Shown here piece after piece: positions 19,102 to 31,100 of a DNA stretch of 64,000 nucleotides. The position numbers and the translations under genes were made by a program. The notes below the pieces were generated by a model, which saw only the letters and a list, made by a program, of their open reading frames with translations, made no database searches and had not been told where the DNA came from. The stretch covers positions 9,524,931-9,588,930 of the forward strand of contig NW_004454178.1 of NCBI RefSeq assembly GCF_000283155.1. Reading direction: 5' to 3'. This stretch comes from Ceratotherium simum simum. Taxonomy: Eukaryota; Chordata; Mammalia; Perissodactyla; Rhinocerotidae. How positions within the stretch are numbered: the first letter of the stretch is position 1; the number at the start of each line of letters is the position of its first letter.

Positions 19102-22100
19102 TGCGCGCGCCAGGGTGCAGAGACAGAGTACCCACCTACCAAGAAACTCTAGGGCCCTCTCTGGCTTTCCCCAGGAGTCTGGGGGTTTTCCTAGCCTGGG
19201 TCCATGTCAGCACGGAGCCCCCACCCACGAGGACCCTTGCCCTGTGCATGACTCACGCCCTCCCCCACCCCGCCCCCTGGCGCTGTGGCCCTGCGGCGTG
19301 TTCGGGCCACGGCGTGTTCGGGCCACGGCGAGTTCGGGCCACGGCGAGTTCGGCGCTGCCTGGCAGAGTGTCCATGTGCGCATGTTTGTGGAGTGAGCAA
19401 GTCCAGAGGAGGCTGACCTTCCAGAGCGGTCCCGCGGGAGGCGGGTGGGGGTGGCGTGGAGGCCGCGTTGGGCTGCCAAGGAGAGAGTGGCCCGAAGTCT
19501 CATGGGGGCCACTGCACCCCTTTCTGTGCCTCAGTTTCCCCATGTGCCCGGGGCCCGGGAGGCAGATGCGGGGTAGGGGGGCAGGGAGGCAGTTGAGCGC
19601 CGCCCCAGGAGAGCAGGCAAGGGACGGGGCGCCAGGTGGGGTGCAGGCTGGCGGGGGAGGGGCGGGCTCTGGGCGCCGCCGCCGCCTCCCCTCCGCCCGG
19701 NNNNNNNNNNNNNNNNNNNNNNNNNNNNNNNNNNNNNNNNNNNNNNNNNNNNNNNNNNNNNNNNNNNNNNNNNNNNNNNNNNNNNNNNNNNNNNNNNNNN
19801 NNNNNNNNNNNNNNNNNNNNNNNNNNNNNNNNNNNNNNNNNNNNNNNNNNNNNNNNNNNNNNNNNNNNNNNNNNNNNNNNNNNNNNNNNNNNNNNNNNNN
19901 NNNNNNNNNNNNNNNNNNNNNNNNNNNNNNNNNNNNNNNNNNNNNNNNNNNNNNNNNNNNNNNNNNNNNNNNNNNNNNNNNNNNNNNNNNNNNNNNNNNN
20001 NNNNNNNNNNNNNNNNNNNNNNNNNNNNNNNNNNNNNNNNNNNNNNNNNNNNNNNNNNNNNNNNNNNNNNNNNNNNNNNNNNNNNNNNNNNNNNNNNNNN
20101 NNNNNNNNNNNNNNNNGGGCAGACCCCCCGGCGCCCGCGATCCCCGCGACCACCCGGGGAGGCCCCCGCGGCAGCCTGCGGCGTGGAGCGCCCGCTGGCT
20201 TCCTGGCCGCCTCATCTCCTCTTTCCTTTGCCCAACCCCGGCCCCGGCCCCCGCCCGGCTTTCCCCAGCCCCCCACTCTGGAGCCTTCCATCTTCCGGAG
20301 CTCCTGAAAGCAACGCACGGGGATCCGCGCGGCGCTCCATCAATTCCTCAAGCCCTGCCCTGTCCTCTGCGTACCCGGGCCTCCTTCCCGCATTCGGGAG
20401 GCTCCAGCCCTTTGAGAGACCTTGCCCTCTGCCCCCCATCACTCTCCCCGCCCGCTTGACACCTCTCCCAGGTATCTGTCCTCCCCCCAGCAGGAATCTG
20501 TGTCCTTGTCCCTTCATCTCCCAGTCATCCAAGCACCCCCCCATCTCTTCCTTCATATTAGCCAGCAGCCTCTCTTGTCTCCTGGCCTCTGTCTCGGGGG
20601 TGTCGCTCAGGTCCCCAGTCCTGTGAGCCCCTGCCCATCATGGTCCCCGCGTGTGACCCGCAGCCTTGCTGTTCTTGCTCTCCTTCCTCCCCTGCTCCTC
20701 CCCGGAGCTCCAGCTGGGAGGGCTGACAGGCAAGGAAGACTGGAGACATTCCCTACAGGGGAAGCTGGTCGCCCTGGTCTCTGTCCACCCCACCCCCCCC
20801 CACTAGCCCTGGCATGAGTTGTTTGATATAGAGGTTTGGACGGGAGGTATAGGGACCTCAGGCGCGAGCCTTCCCCTCAACAACTCATTCTGGCTTTTTT
20901 CTTTCAGAAAACCGGCCACTCCCGCCGGGCCTTTGGCCGACTCACCCATGGTGCGTGGACCGTGGGCTCCCTGCTCTAGCCCATGCCCACTCCTTCTCTT
21001 GGTCCATGTCCCTTTATGAGGCACCCAGGCCCTGAAGACAGCCCATGAGACGTGGGACCCCCCCATACACCCACCTCATCCACCTACCCAAGAAGGTCCC
21101 CTCTGCCCTGCAGCTGAGAGAGGACCTAGTGATGGGGGGTGGGGGGGTCTAGCACACCCCACCGTGGGCCTGGGCTCCCTGTTCTCTATCTGTGGGGCCA
21201 AGTGGGGATAAGCTCCCTGCCATGCTTTGGCAACCTAGTACATGGCTCCTGCTTGTCATGGCACTCATAGAGAAACTGAGGCACAGAACCTGTTAGAATC
21301 TGAGAAAGTGAAAAATATGCCCAGGAGACTTTGCTCCTAGCCTAACCACTGGGCATTTTTTGAGGACCATTCAGCAGTAGAAGGGAAGGATCGAGAGGAG
21401 GGTGCCTTTCACATCGTGATGCAGAAGATGGGGCTGGGGGGGGGTGCAGGAGAGAGCAAAGCACAATGCAAATATTGTAATAGAGGGTGGGCCTGATCAC
21501 TTAGGGGGCCTGGGGCTGCAGCTGGGCCACAAGCAGGTGTGTGTGTATGTGTGTCTGTGCATGGCCAGTGGGAGCACCAGTAAAAGTGCCAAGGGTACAC
21601 AATCACTGGGGGAGTTGGAATAAGCCACAGCCAATGCATGTGGGCTCCCCAGGGCTGGGCACAGAGGAGCCTGCAGGCAGCCAGAGAACGAGAGATGCTT
21701 CGCCCATCCCAGGTGTATCCTTCCCCCAGCCCCCTCCCCACAGGGCATCTCTGGGCACTGGGTACCCTCATGCCCGCTCTGTCCTGTCCGCCTACCATGC
21801 CCTACCCCACAAACGCTCTGATAACAGTCTGTCCATGTCTCTCTCCTGCTGCTCCTATGGAAGCGAAGTTTTCCGCTCCTGCAGAAAGCAAAGTTACGGT
21901 AGGAAACTGGCTCCTGACTCCACCCTCCACTCCCCGCTTCCCTGCCCCAGCCGGCCTCTCCTCACCCTGCCTGGGCTGCACCCGGATGTGTTCCGGCTGG
22001 TTCAGGGTGGAGGACAGGCTGGCCCTGCGATTGGTCCAGTGCCCTGACAGTACGACTCTGAAGTGACTCCTCTTCATTCCTGGGGTCCTGGAACCCAGAA

Positions 22101-25100
22101 TCTAGAGCCTTGGAACCTAGGACCTTGTTATTTTGGGGCCTGCACAGGAACTTAAACTATTACTGACAGGGGAGAGGAGGAGGCGCTGAGGCCCTGGTAA
22201 TCCATTAAGTGGCTGGGAGGGGGGATGGTAGGTAGCTTTGAGGGCAGGACCAAGGAGGCAGGGGTGAGTAGCCAGGGACATAGCGATGGAGCCAGGAAGC
22301 TGGCATGGGAGGGGTTACCCACGAAGCCCAGGATGTGGGGGCAGGACAGGGGAGAAGATAGGTACTGGAAGCCCTACCAGTGGTAAGATGGAGCCTGCCG
22401 TGGGAGAGGAAGGAGGTAACATAGAGAAGAGTTGGAGTCAGAGGGGGGAGGGCCCTGCCCACACAGACCCCTTCTTCTCCAGACTCGGAGACGGGCGAGG
22501 ATGACATCAGCGATGTGCAGGGGACCCAGCGCCTGGAGCTTCGGGATGACGGGGCCTTCAGCACCCCCACAGGTGAGCTCTCTGGGGTGCTCAAAGAGCA
22601 GGCAAGGCGGGTTTCCCACAAGAGGTGCCTCGTCTTCACCGTGCTCCTTTCTCTAGGGGGCTCTGACACTCTGGTGGGCACCTCCCTGGACACACCCCCG
22701 ACCTCCGTGACAGGCACCTCAGAGGAGCAAGTGAGCTGGTGGGGCAGCGGGCAGACGGTCCTGGAGCAGGAAGCGGGCAGCAGGGGTGGCACCCGCCGCC
22801 TCCCGGGCAGCCCAAGGCAAGCACAGGCAACCGGGGCCGGGCCACGGCACCTGGGGGTGGAGCCGCTGGTACGGGCGTCTCGAGCTAATCTGGTGGGCGC
22901 AAGCTGGGGGTCAGAGGATAGCCTTTCGGTGGCCAGTGACCCGTATGGCAGCGCATTCAGTCTGTACAGAGGACGGGCGCTCTCGATCCACGTGTAAGTA
23001 ATGGCCTCACACGGGCCTGCACTGTCCCGACTCACCATGTGTCCTGCACTGCCCCTCACCGCTCCGTCAGCCTCCACCCCCATCAGCCCTGCACCCTCCA
23101 TCCCTCTGCGCTCCCCCCCCATCGCTTCCACTCCTGTCCCAGCCACCCACCCCATCTTCCCACACTGCTCCATCCTCCTGTGCCATCACCACCCACATCC
23201 CCCCGCTCCCGCTGTCCAGGCTCGCCATGCCGTCTCCATGGTCTCGTGGATCCCTCTGCCCCTTCCCCGTTTCCTCCAAGGTCCCCACTTTCCCAGGGGC
23301 CCTCTCCCGCCTCGCCCATTTAGCCTCCAGTTGTCCCCAGGATTCCCCCCCCTCAGGGGCCCCCTCCGTGCCTGCTGTCTCAGCAGCTGCTGCCTTTTCG
23401 TCTCTCTGCACATTCCTGTTCCCATGTGGGCCTTTTTCTGGGAGGAACGGAACCCTTCCGCACGGCAGCTCCCGGGAGAGCAGGAGAGAGCAAGGGGCAA
23501 GAGCGAAACCAGGAGAGAGAAGAGTGAGGCGGTCAGGGGGCAGATGGGGCCAGGGGCCCGGGAAAGCAGGACAAAGTGGGGGTGTGGGAGGCAGGGGCCG
23601 GGGCAGGGAGGGCTGGAGACAGGGCTGGGGTGGAGATAGAGGGCTTGGAGTGATGGAGGCGGGGGCGCGTGATAGGTCTTGTGCGACTCTCCTGAGGGTG
23701 GGGTTGAAGGTTGTTCTGGTAGGGGGCGGTGAGGAGTGGAGGTGCTGGAGTGAGGCATTGGAACCATTTTTGGAGATTTGGGGGCTGGCAGATACAGGAG
23801 GAAGTGCTATAGTAGAGGAGAGGAGTGGCTGATGATAGAGGTATTGGGGGGCATTTGGGGAGCCGGGGGGGCCCCGATTTGTGATGGGTATGGGTGTGGG
23901 GGGGAGGTACCATCATGGAGGAGAAAGAAGGGGCTTGGTGGGGGGAGGCTGTTTTGAGGGTGTTTGAAGTGGCTAGTGGTGGGCAGGGGAGAGGGCCGGG
24001 CAGGCGGGGAGGCTCCCTTGCTCTAGCTGGTTGGCATTAACCAGGCGCTCCGGTGCCCTGGACTTGCCTTTTCCTTCCCTGCCCATCTTTGCCAGGCCCC
24101 AGCGGAGCCTGGAGTTGCTATGGCAACTTCCGAGGAACCCATCTCCTTAGTGATGTCTGTGGTACAGAGGCTGGCCTGGAGCTCAAATCTGCCAGCAAGA
24201 GGCCTCCTCTGCTGTCCCCAGTTCCCCTCCATGCCTCACCCAGTTCCCAGAGGCCATTCCTTGGGGACTCCGCTGTCCCTTCCCAGAGTAGACTCTGCTT
24301 CCCTGCAGGTGGCTGGCTGAGGTTCTGCTCCCTCAGGCTGCTCTGGATTGCCATCACCCCCTTCTCCCATCAGAGGTGGGGTCTGCAGTGGGGGTGGCTG
24401 ACCTAGGTAGTCTAAAATATCCTTACACTCAGGCACCCCTAGAACTTCTGCTCATGGCCGGGGCCCTACTATTTCTCTTCCCTTCTGTGCCCCCAGAATC
24501 CCAGACGTTTTGGAGGGAACAAGGGCTCAGGAGTCAGACTACCTGGGTTTCAATCCTAGCACCAACCATTTCCTAGCAGTGTCACCTTGGTAAGACACGC
24601 CACCTTTTTAAGCCTCAGTTTCTTCATCTGTAAATGGAGGTAATAACAGTTTTCATCTCAAAGGATTGTTGTCAGGATTAAATGACTCAATGCATTTTAA
24701 GCATTTAATGGCACACACATACTCAATGAGCCATTTCTCGTTTTTATTAATCTCTCTTTAATGTGTCAGGTATGATGCTAATATCTCAGATTCCTTTTCT
24801 TGCTACTGTTTATGTTTGGTGTGCCCCCCCCAAGGGTCCAGAGGGGGGAAACTGAGGTCCAGCTCTTGGGCATCAAAGTTCTGTAGGTGAGGGGGCACTC
24901 TGGGCTGGCCGGCTCCTTCCCTCCTTCTCTTCTCCCACACTCCCTATTCAGGCCCACGCAGTAGTTATTTCTGAGCTGAGTTATTTCTGAGCATCCCTCT
25001 TTGGGGAGCTTCTGTGCTTCTCAGGGGGTTTCCAAGGACTCAGGTAACTTTCCCAGGGGCAGGACAAAGTCAAAGGCTTGTACTGCGGGCAGACTGATCA

Positions 25101-28100
25101 AAGAGAATAGGAACCTGGGTATCCTAGTCTCCTACCCCAGGGACCCCAGCTGCCACCTGCTGTGTCCTGTCAGCACTGGTGATGGGCTCAGGTCTGTAGG
25201 TGCTAGGTAATCCCAGGGGCAGGGGCATTGCTCCCGGAAGACTTGTGCCTATTCTAGAGGCAACTGTGAAGGGGGTATGTCCTGCCAAGGATGGGCAGGG
25301 CTGTGGGGGCCAGCTGGGGGCAAGAATGAGTGGGAGGCTGCATTCCTGAGAGGGCCCCTCCCCATCCAACCCTCTGCTTCCCTCACCACTTCATCTTTTG
25401 AGTCCTTAGCCTCATTCTTTTCTCTCCCACTGCTCCGTTCTGTTTCTGCTGTTTCCCAGCTTCTGGGGCTGGGGGGAGGGGGCTGGCCAGAGCCTCTGGG
25501 GCTGAGTCTGTACCTGGACCTAGCCACTAGCCCAGTCTTCTGGTGCCTGAGCCTCCAGCCTCTCCCCAGCACCTGCTCTGGCTGTGCCTTCCTCTTAGGG
25601 GGAGGGGGTGGAGGGTCTGGCCCATGTCACCCCCAAGCCTTCCCAGCATGCCCCACCGCCCAATCCCTGTCACGAGCTGAAAGTCTAGGAGGGGAGGCCC
25701 CCTGAATCTCCGACCCCTCTTCGTCTCGGTTCTGCAGCAGCATCCCTCAGAGCGGATTGCACGGGGAGGAGCCTGACCTTCAGCCTCAGCCGGCCAGCGA
25801 AGCCCCGCGGCGCCCGGCTCTACCGCCTCCCTCCAAATCCGCGCTGCTGCCCCCACCGTCCCCCCGGGTGGGCAAGCGGCCCCCGCCGGGACCCAGCGCC
25901 CAGCCCCCGGCCACCCCGACATCGCCCCACCGGCGCACTCAGGAGCCCGTGCTGCCCGAGGACACCACCGCCGAAGAGAAGCGAGGGAAAAAGTCCAAGT
26001 CGTCGGGGCCCTCTCTGGCGGGCACGGCGGAGTCCCGGCCCCAGTCGCCGCTGAGCGAGGCCTCGGGCCGCCTGTCGGCGCTGGGCCGCTCGCCCAGGCT
26101 GGTGCGCGCCGGCTCCCGCATCCTGGACAAGCTGCAGTTCTTCGAGGAGCGGCGGCGCAGCCTGGAGCGCAGCGACTCGCCGCCGGCGCCCCTGCGGCCC
26201 TGGGTGCCCTTGCGCAAGGCGCGCTCGCTGGAGCAGCCCAAGTCGGAGGGCGGCCCGCAGTGGGGCACCCAGGAGGAGCTGCGGGCGCCGGCGGGCAGCG
26301 TGGCCGAGCGGCGCCGCCTGTTCCAGCAGAAGGCGGCCTCGCTGGACGAGCGCACCCGGCAGCGCAGCGCGGCCTCCGACCTCGAGCTGCGCTTCGCCCA
26401 GGAGCTGGGGCGCATCCGCCGCTCCACGTCGCGGGAGGAGCTGGTGCGCTCGCACGAGTCTCTGCGCGCCACGCTGCAGCGCGCCCCGTCCCCTCGAGAG
26501 CCCGGCGAGCCCCCGCTCTTCTCCCAGCCCTCCACCCCCAAGACCCCGCGGGCTGTGAGCCCCGCCGCCGCCCAGCCGCCCCCTCCGAGCGTCGCGGGGA
26601 GGCCCGCCGACGAGCCGGGGAGGCCCCGGAGCCGCGGGCCGGCGGGCAGGACGGAGCCCGGGGAAGGCCCGCAGCAGGAGGTTAGGCGCCGGGAGCAGTT
26701 CCCGCTGACCCGTGGCAGGGCCATCCAGGAGTGCCGGAGCCCCGTGCCGCCCCCCGCCGTTGAGCCCCCCGAGGCCAGGACGAGAGCCCCCCCGGGGCGG
26801 AAGCGGGAGCCCCCGGCTCAGGCCGTGCGCTTCCTGCCCTGGGCCACGCCGGGCCAGGAGGGCGCTGCTGTGCCCCAGACCTTGGCAAAGAACAGGGCGG
26901 GGCCTGAGGCCGAGAAGAGGCTTCGCCGAGGGCCCGAGGAGGACGGTCCTTGGGGGGCCTGGGACCGCCGAGGGACCCGCAGCCAGGGCAGAGGTCGCCG
27001 GGCCCGGCCCACCTCGCCTGAGCTCGGTAAGGCCTCGGGGAGGGCTGAGAAGGTGCTGGGACCTGGGCGGTAGGGCGTTTAGGGAGAGCGAGGTTGCTAG
27101 GCAGTTGGGAGGGTGTGGTTTCCCAGGAAGGCATGGACCCAAGCTCAAGTTGGAGTGAAAGATTAAGATTGTGCCAGCCTCTGCATACTGATGAGGCAGT
27201 GTGAGTGTGTTTTGATGGAGGCTGGGTGGAGCAGAGGTGTCAGCAAAGACCCAGTGCCCAGATGCCTGCCATAGGTCCCCTGAGTCCAGTGGCCTGCTAG
27301 TCTGTTGGGTCAAAGACCTAACTGTGGAGAGAGGCACTGGTGGAAACCTGGAGCCCCTCCACACCCCACCCCTCCGTGGGGGCAGAGATGGAAGCCCATC
27401 TCAATAAATAGGTCCCTGTTATAGGCAAGCTTTGGGCCAGTCAGCTGTCACCTCTGCCCTCCCCCATCCCGGACCCCTCCTTGGCTACTAAGATCTGACC
27501 CAGCCTCCCTTCTAGCCTCCTCTCTTCCGTCCTTGAGTCCCTGCATCCCTGAGCTGATGGTGGCCACATGCCAGCCTGTGTGTTGTCTCCCAACCTTCCC
27601 ATGGGTGGTGACCAAGAGCCAGCATGCCCCTGCCCCTAATTCTGCTGATCTTGAACATCAACTCAGGCCCACTTCTGGACCAAGGAAGAGGAAGCCATCC
27701 TTGACTCTCTCCCATCCCCTACTGCTTCCCCGGGCCAGATGCTTCTACCCACTGCTCCCCGGATACCCTGTCAGTGTCTCTTTCATTGCACTTACCACCC
27801 TGTATTTTTCTTCAGCAGAATCGCTTTTTCATTTAAGTATTACCATCTCAAAATCTTTAGAGATGGTTAGGCCCCTGTCCGTTGTCCTAGTAGGCACCAT
27901 TGTTGCATACCCACAGCCATGTCCCAGGCATTGTGTTAACTGGACACTTAGGGATGTTATTTTATTCTAATCTGTATGCAAGCTCTGCAAGATGTTGAGT
28001 GTTATTTATCAGCTCCATCTTACAGATAACAAAACTGAGGCAGAGAGAGGTTATCTGATATGCCCAAGGCTCTGTAGCTAGAAAACAGCATGATTGGGAT

Positions 28101-31100
28101 TCTCACTGCTCTTTTGGCTGCCTACACTGTGCTGTAACTAGCTTATAGAATGTCAGAGTTGGCTCATACTGGGAGAGATCCACAACAGCGGAGCTTTAAG
28201 ATCTCTTCGAGTGTACAAGCTTCCTGTAAGCAAGGTCCACATCTTATTTCCTGTTGCATCCCTGGTCCCCATACAGAGCTCAGTCTGCAATAAGTGTATG
28301 TTACTGTTCCGTGAATGGACAGAATCAAAGCTGATCTTCACGAGGCTGCTCAGGTGGCAGGACCCACCGGCTGCTCCCACTTTTGAATCTAGTGGCATCA
28401 CTAATTTGACAGCACACCACGTGTTGCCCTCTGAGATCACTATTTTTGCTTAAGTGTTGGGTTCTATTGGCTTGTTCTCTCTCTGTATGGAATCTGGTAA
28501 AATCTTGTGGCCCTCAGATTACCTTGCTCAGGGCCTGATCTCCCATCCTTGACAACTGACTTGGGTAAAGACATACAGAGCACAGTCCCTGCCTTCCAGA
28601 AACCGACTCTCTAATTGTGGCTGAAGTTGAGGAGCAGCCAAACTAACATAGAGTCCTGGCTGGCCCGTCCTGTTTGAGAACCCTCCTTCTGTCTTCCTTT
28701 CTTCATGTCTCAGGACATTGAGGAGAGAGAGCCTTTGCTCCCCAGCCCTCACCTTCTAGAAGCCCCTCGCTCTGGGTTTGGCTTTCTAGGATATGGGGCT
28801 GCCATCACCCCGTCTCCCCCTGAGTCATCCCCACAGGGACCGTGTCCCCTTACCCTGTCACCCGTGTCTCCTGCAGAGTCTTCAGACGACTCCTACGTGT
28901 CTGCCGGAGAAGAGCCCCTGGAGGCCCCCGTGTTTGAGATCCCCCTGCAGAATGTGGTGGTGGCCCCAGGGGCGGATGTGCTGCTCAAGTGTATTGTCAC
29001 TGCCAACCCACCGCCCCAAGGTGAGCTCCAAGGCTGGGGCCAGGCTAAGGTTGAGACAGGGAGAGGGAGGGTCCCTCACCCCGAATCCTTGGAAGGAGGA
29101 GGCAAGATCATCCACTCCATAGGGCTGGCCTGACTCCTGTGTGTTAGGGGAGCTTTCCCAGAATTCTCTGAGAGAAGGGAGGGCAGACCTAGGCTTTTGT
29201 GAGTGAAGGGAGTCCCCTGAATTGCCTACAGTGGGCTGGGGGGAGATTTGCCCCGGTGGGCCCCTGTGGGCCATGGCGACCCAGTCACCCCACTGCTTCC
29301 CCACAGTGTCCTGGCAGAGGGATGGGTCCCCACTGCGCAGCGATGGCCGCCTTCTTATCCGGGCGGAAGGCGAGCGGCACACTCTGCTTCTCCGGGAGGC
29401 CCGGGTGGCTGACGCCGGGAGCTATTCAGCTACTGCCACCAACGAGCTGGGCCAGGCCAGCTGTGCTGCCGCGCTGGCCGTGAGACCTGGTAGGGAGCCT
29501 GTGGGTCCCGGGGCGGGTGGGGCGGGCAGTGACCCTTCCCCGTGGGCCTAGGCTCCCTTCCCACTCCCAGCCGGAGCTCGGCTCTCACCCAGCGGGCACA
29601 GTCTGTTCCCGGGTATCATCTGCTGTGGTGGAAGGATTTTAAATGGCCTTGGCCTCAGGGCAGGGGCCAAATTCCCTAGGCACACACCAGGCTGGCCAAT
29701 TCATGAAGTCACTGAAATTTGTCTTCAGACACCCTCTAAATGACATCCTCCCGTGGCATTTCCCTGAACAGGGTCCTCTGGGGAAAGCAAATTATCTGTG
29801 AGTCTCTGACAAAAAGAATCTCCCAGCTCAAAGGGCTTAAAAGCCATTAGGAGCCTTCTGAGGTCATTTCTTCTCTAGAACAGCCCCTCCCTCCAGTAAG
29901 AAGAGATGCTTTTAAGTGCCGCCACCCTGCCCCCTCCCTTGCTCCTTCTTTTGAACCCAGAGTCCTAAAGAGGGTGCAGCCGAGAGCACCTCTCGGGGGA
30001 TGGCCGCTGAGGTGGCCTTGTTTTCTATTTTTATGAAAGCCTTCACTTGGTGTCGGACTACTTCCTTTGGGTGTAAGCCCAGTTTCTTTCTGGTTCAGGG
30101 CAGGGCTGGACTGGTGTTAGCATGCATGGCCAGTTCAGCTCATTCAGGTTGCTGGGCCTGACAATGTACTGAACCTGGGCAGTGGGGGGCGGGGCAAGGT
30201 GAGGCTGGGAAGGGGACCTTCCAGAAGGAAAAGGCTCAGACTCAACCCTCAAGGATGTTACCGTTGGGTAATCAACCCAGATCAGAGGACCTGGGCTGGA
30301 GGACGGTGCAGGGCAGATGAACCCAGAGCCTAGAACAGTCGAGCAGTCAGTCAGGGCTGTAGGATGCAGGATTGAGACATCAGGGCTCTCAAGTAGGCTG
30401 GGATTTAGACTGGCAGGGGGAGCGGCTGGGCATGCCCAGAGAGGGAACAGCACGCACGGTTCTGTTCCTTTCTTGTGCTCAGCTCCCCAGGAGACAAGAT
30501 TACAGAGCTGTCTTGCTGTGGTCCCAGAGCCTCAGCACTTTCACGGTTAGATGGTATCTTCCGAGTCCCAGTCCTGCGTTAGATCCTTTTGGTTGCCCCC
30601 GTGTGGCTTTGCAGAATGGCAGGTCTTCATCTTCTTAGCTTACATAGCCCTCCCAGGAACCTGTGTTTTTAGCTTTCTCCTCCTTCTCGCCCCTCCCACC
30701 TCGAGGAATCATACCCATCCCTCCACTGCGTGCTTCCGTCCTTCCATCACCTCTGGGATCTGGCTTCTGACTCAGCTCCCCTTAGGGGGCTCAGGCCTGG
30801 CTCCAGGACTCCAGTCAATATCTGGCTGGGGCTGAGATGTGGCAAGGGCAGGGGTGTGTGGGGGGTGCCCCGATACTGGCTTGGGCCGTCTGGGAGCCTT
30901 TTAAGGTTGGGAGTTCGGGGTTTGCCACGCCGAACCTCCCCGCACTTCACTTTCCTCATTTGTAAACCAGAGATAATTATACCATCCTCTCGAGTGAAAG
31001 CAAATGTGTGAACGAGCTTTATGAACTGTAAAGCTGTAGACAAATGATAGTTGTTAGCGTTATTAAGGGGTGATGCTGTGCACAGGAGAGCAGGTTTCCA

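Larger units (their letters stand above)
13294..22482. other. SPEG intron 1
   Basis: A 9.2-kb intron. It has antisense MIR-type fragments (about 15460-15720 and 16215-16410), an ancient repeat (17340-17530), a sense MIR (18435-18640), an alternating purine-pyrimidine tract (19055-19110), a 16-bp tandem repeat (19295-19358), and a GC/CpG-rich block (~19250-20340) interrupted by an assembly gap. About 13300-15450 and 20350-22480 show nothing I can name with confidence. Confidence 0.75.
22994..25737. other. SPEG intron 3
   Basis: A 2.7-kb intron. It has a purine-rich stretch (23460-23990), a CArG-type decamer at 23764-23773 and a MIR (24510-24740). I see no extra exon. Confidence 0.75.
27027..28876. 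other. SPEG intron 4
   Basis: A 1.85-kb intron. It has an L2/MIR patch (about 27860-28090) and an L2 3' end (28205-28325). The remainder is unassigned. Confidence 0.7.

Noticed and set aside
18912..20459. 515-codon plus-strand frame
   Set aside because: It only stays open because it crosses the GT repeat and the run of N, which translates as unknown residues.
22205..23173. 322-codon open frame on the minus strand
   Set aside because: Antisense to SPEG exons 2-3 and their introns. No domain or promoter is recognisable.
25820..27364. 514-codon open frame on the minus strand
   Set aside because: It is antisense to the GC-rich SPEG exon 4. Long antisense frames arise there because stop codons are rare in such sequence. 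It has no splice or family support.
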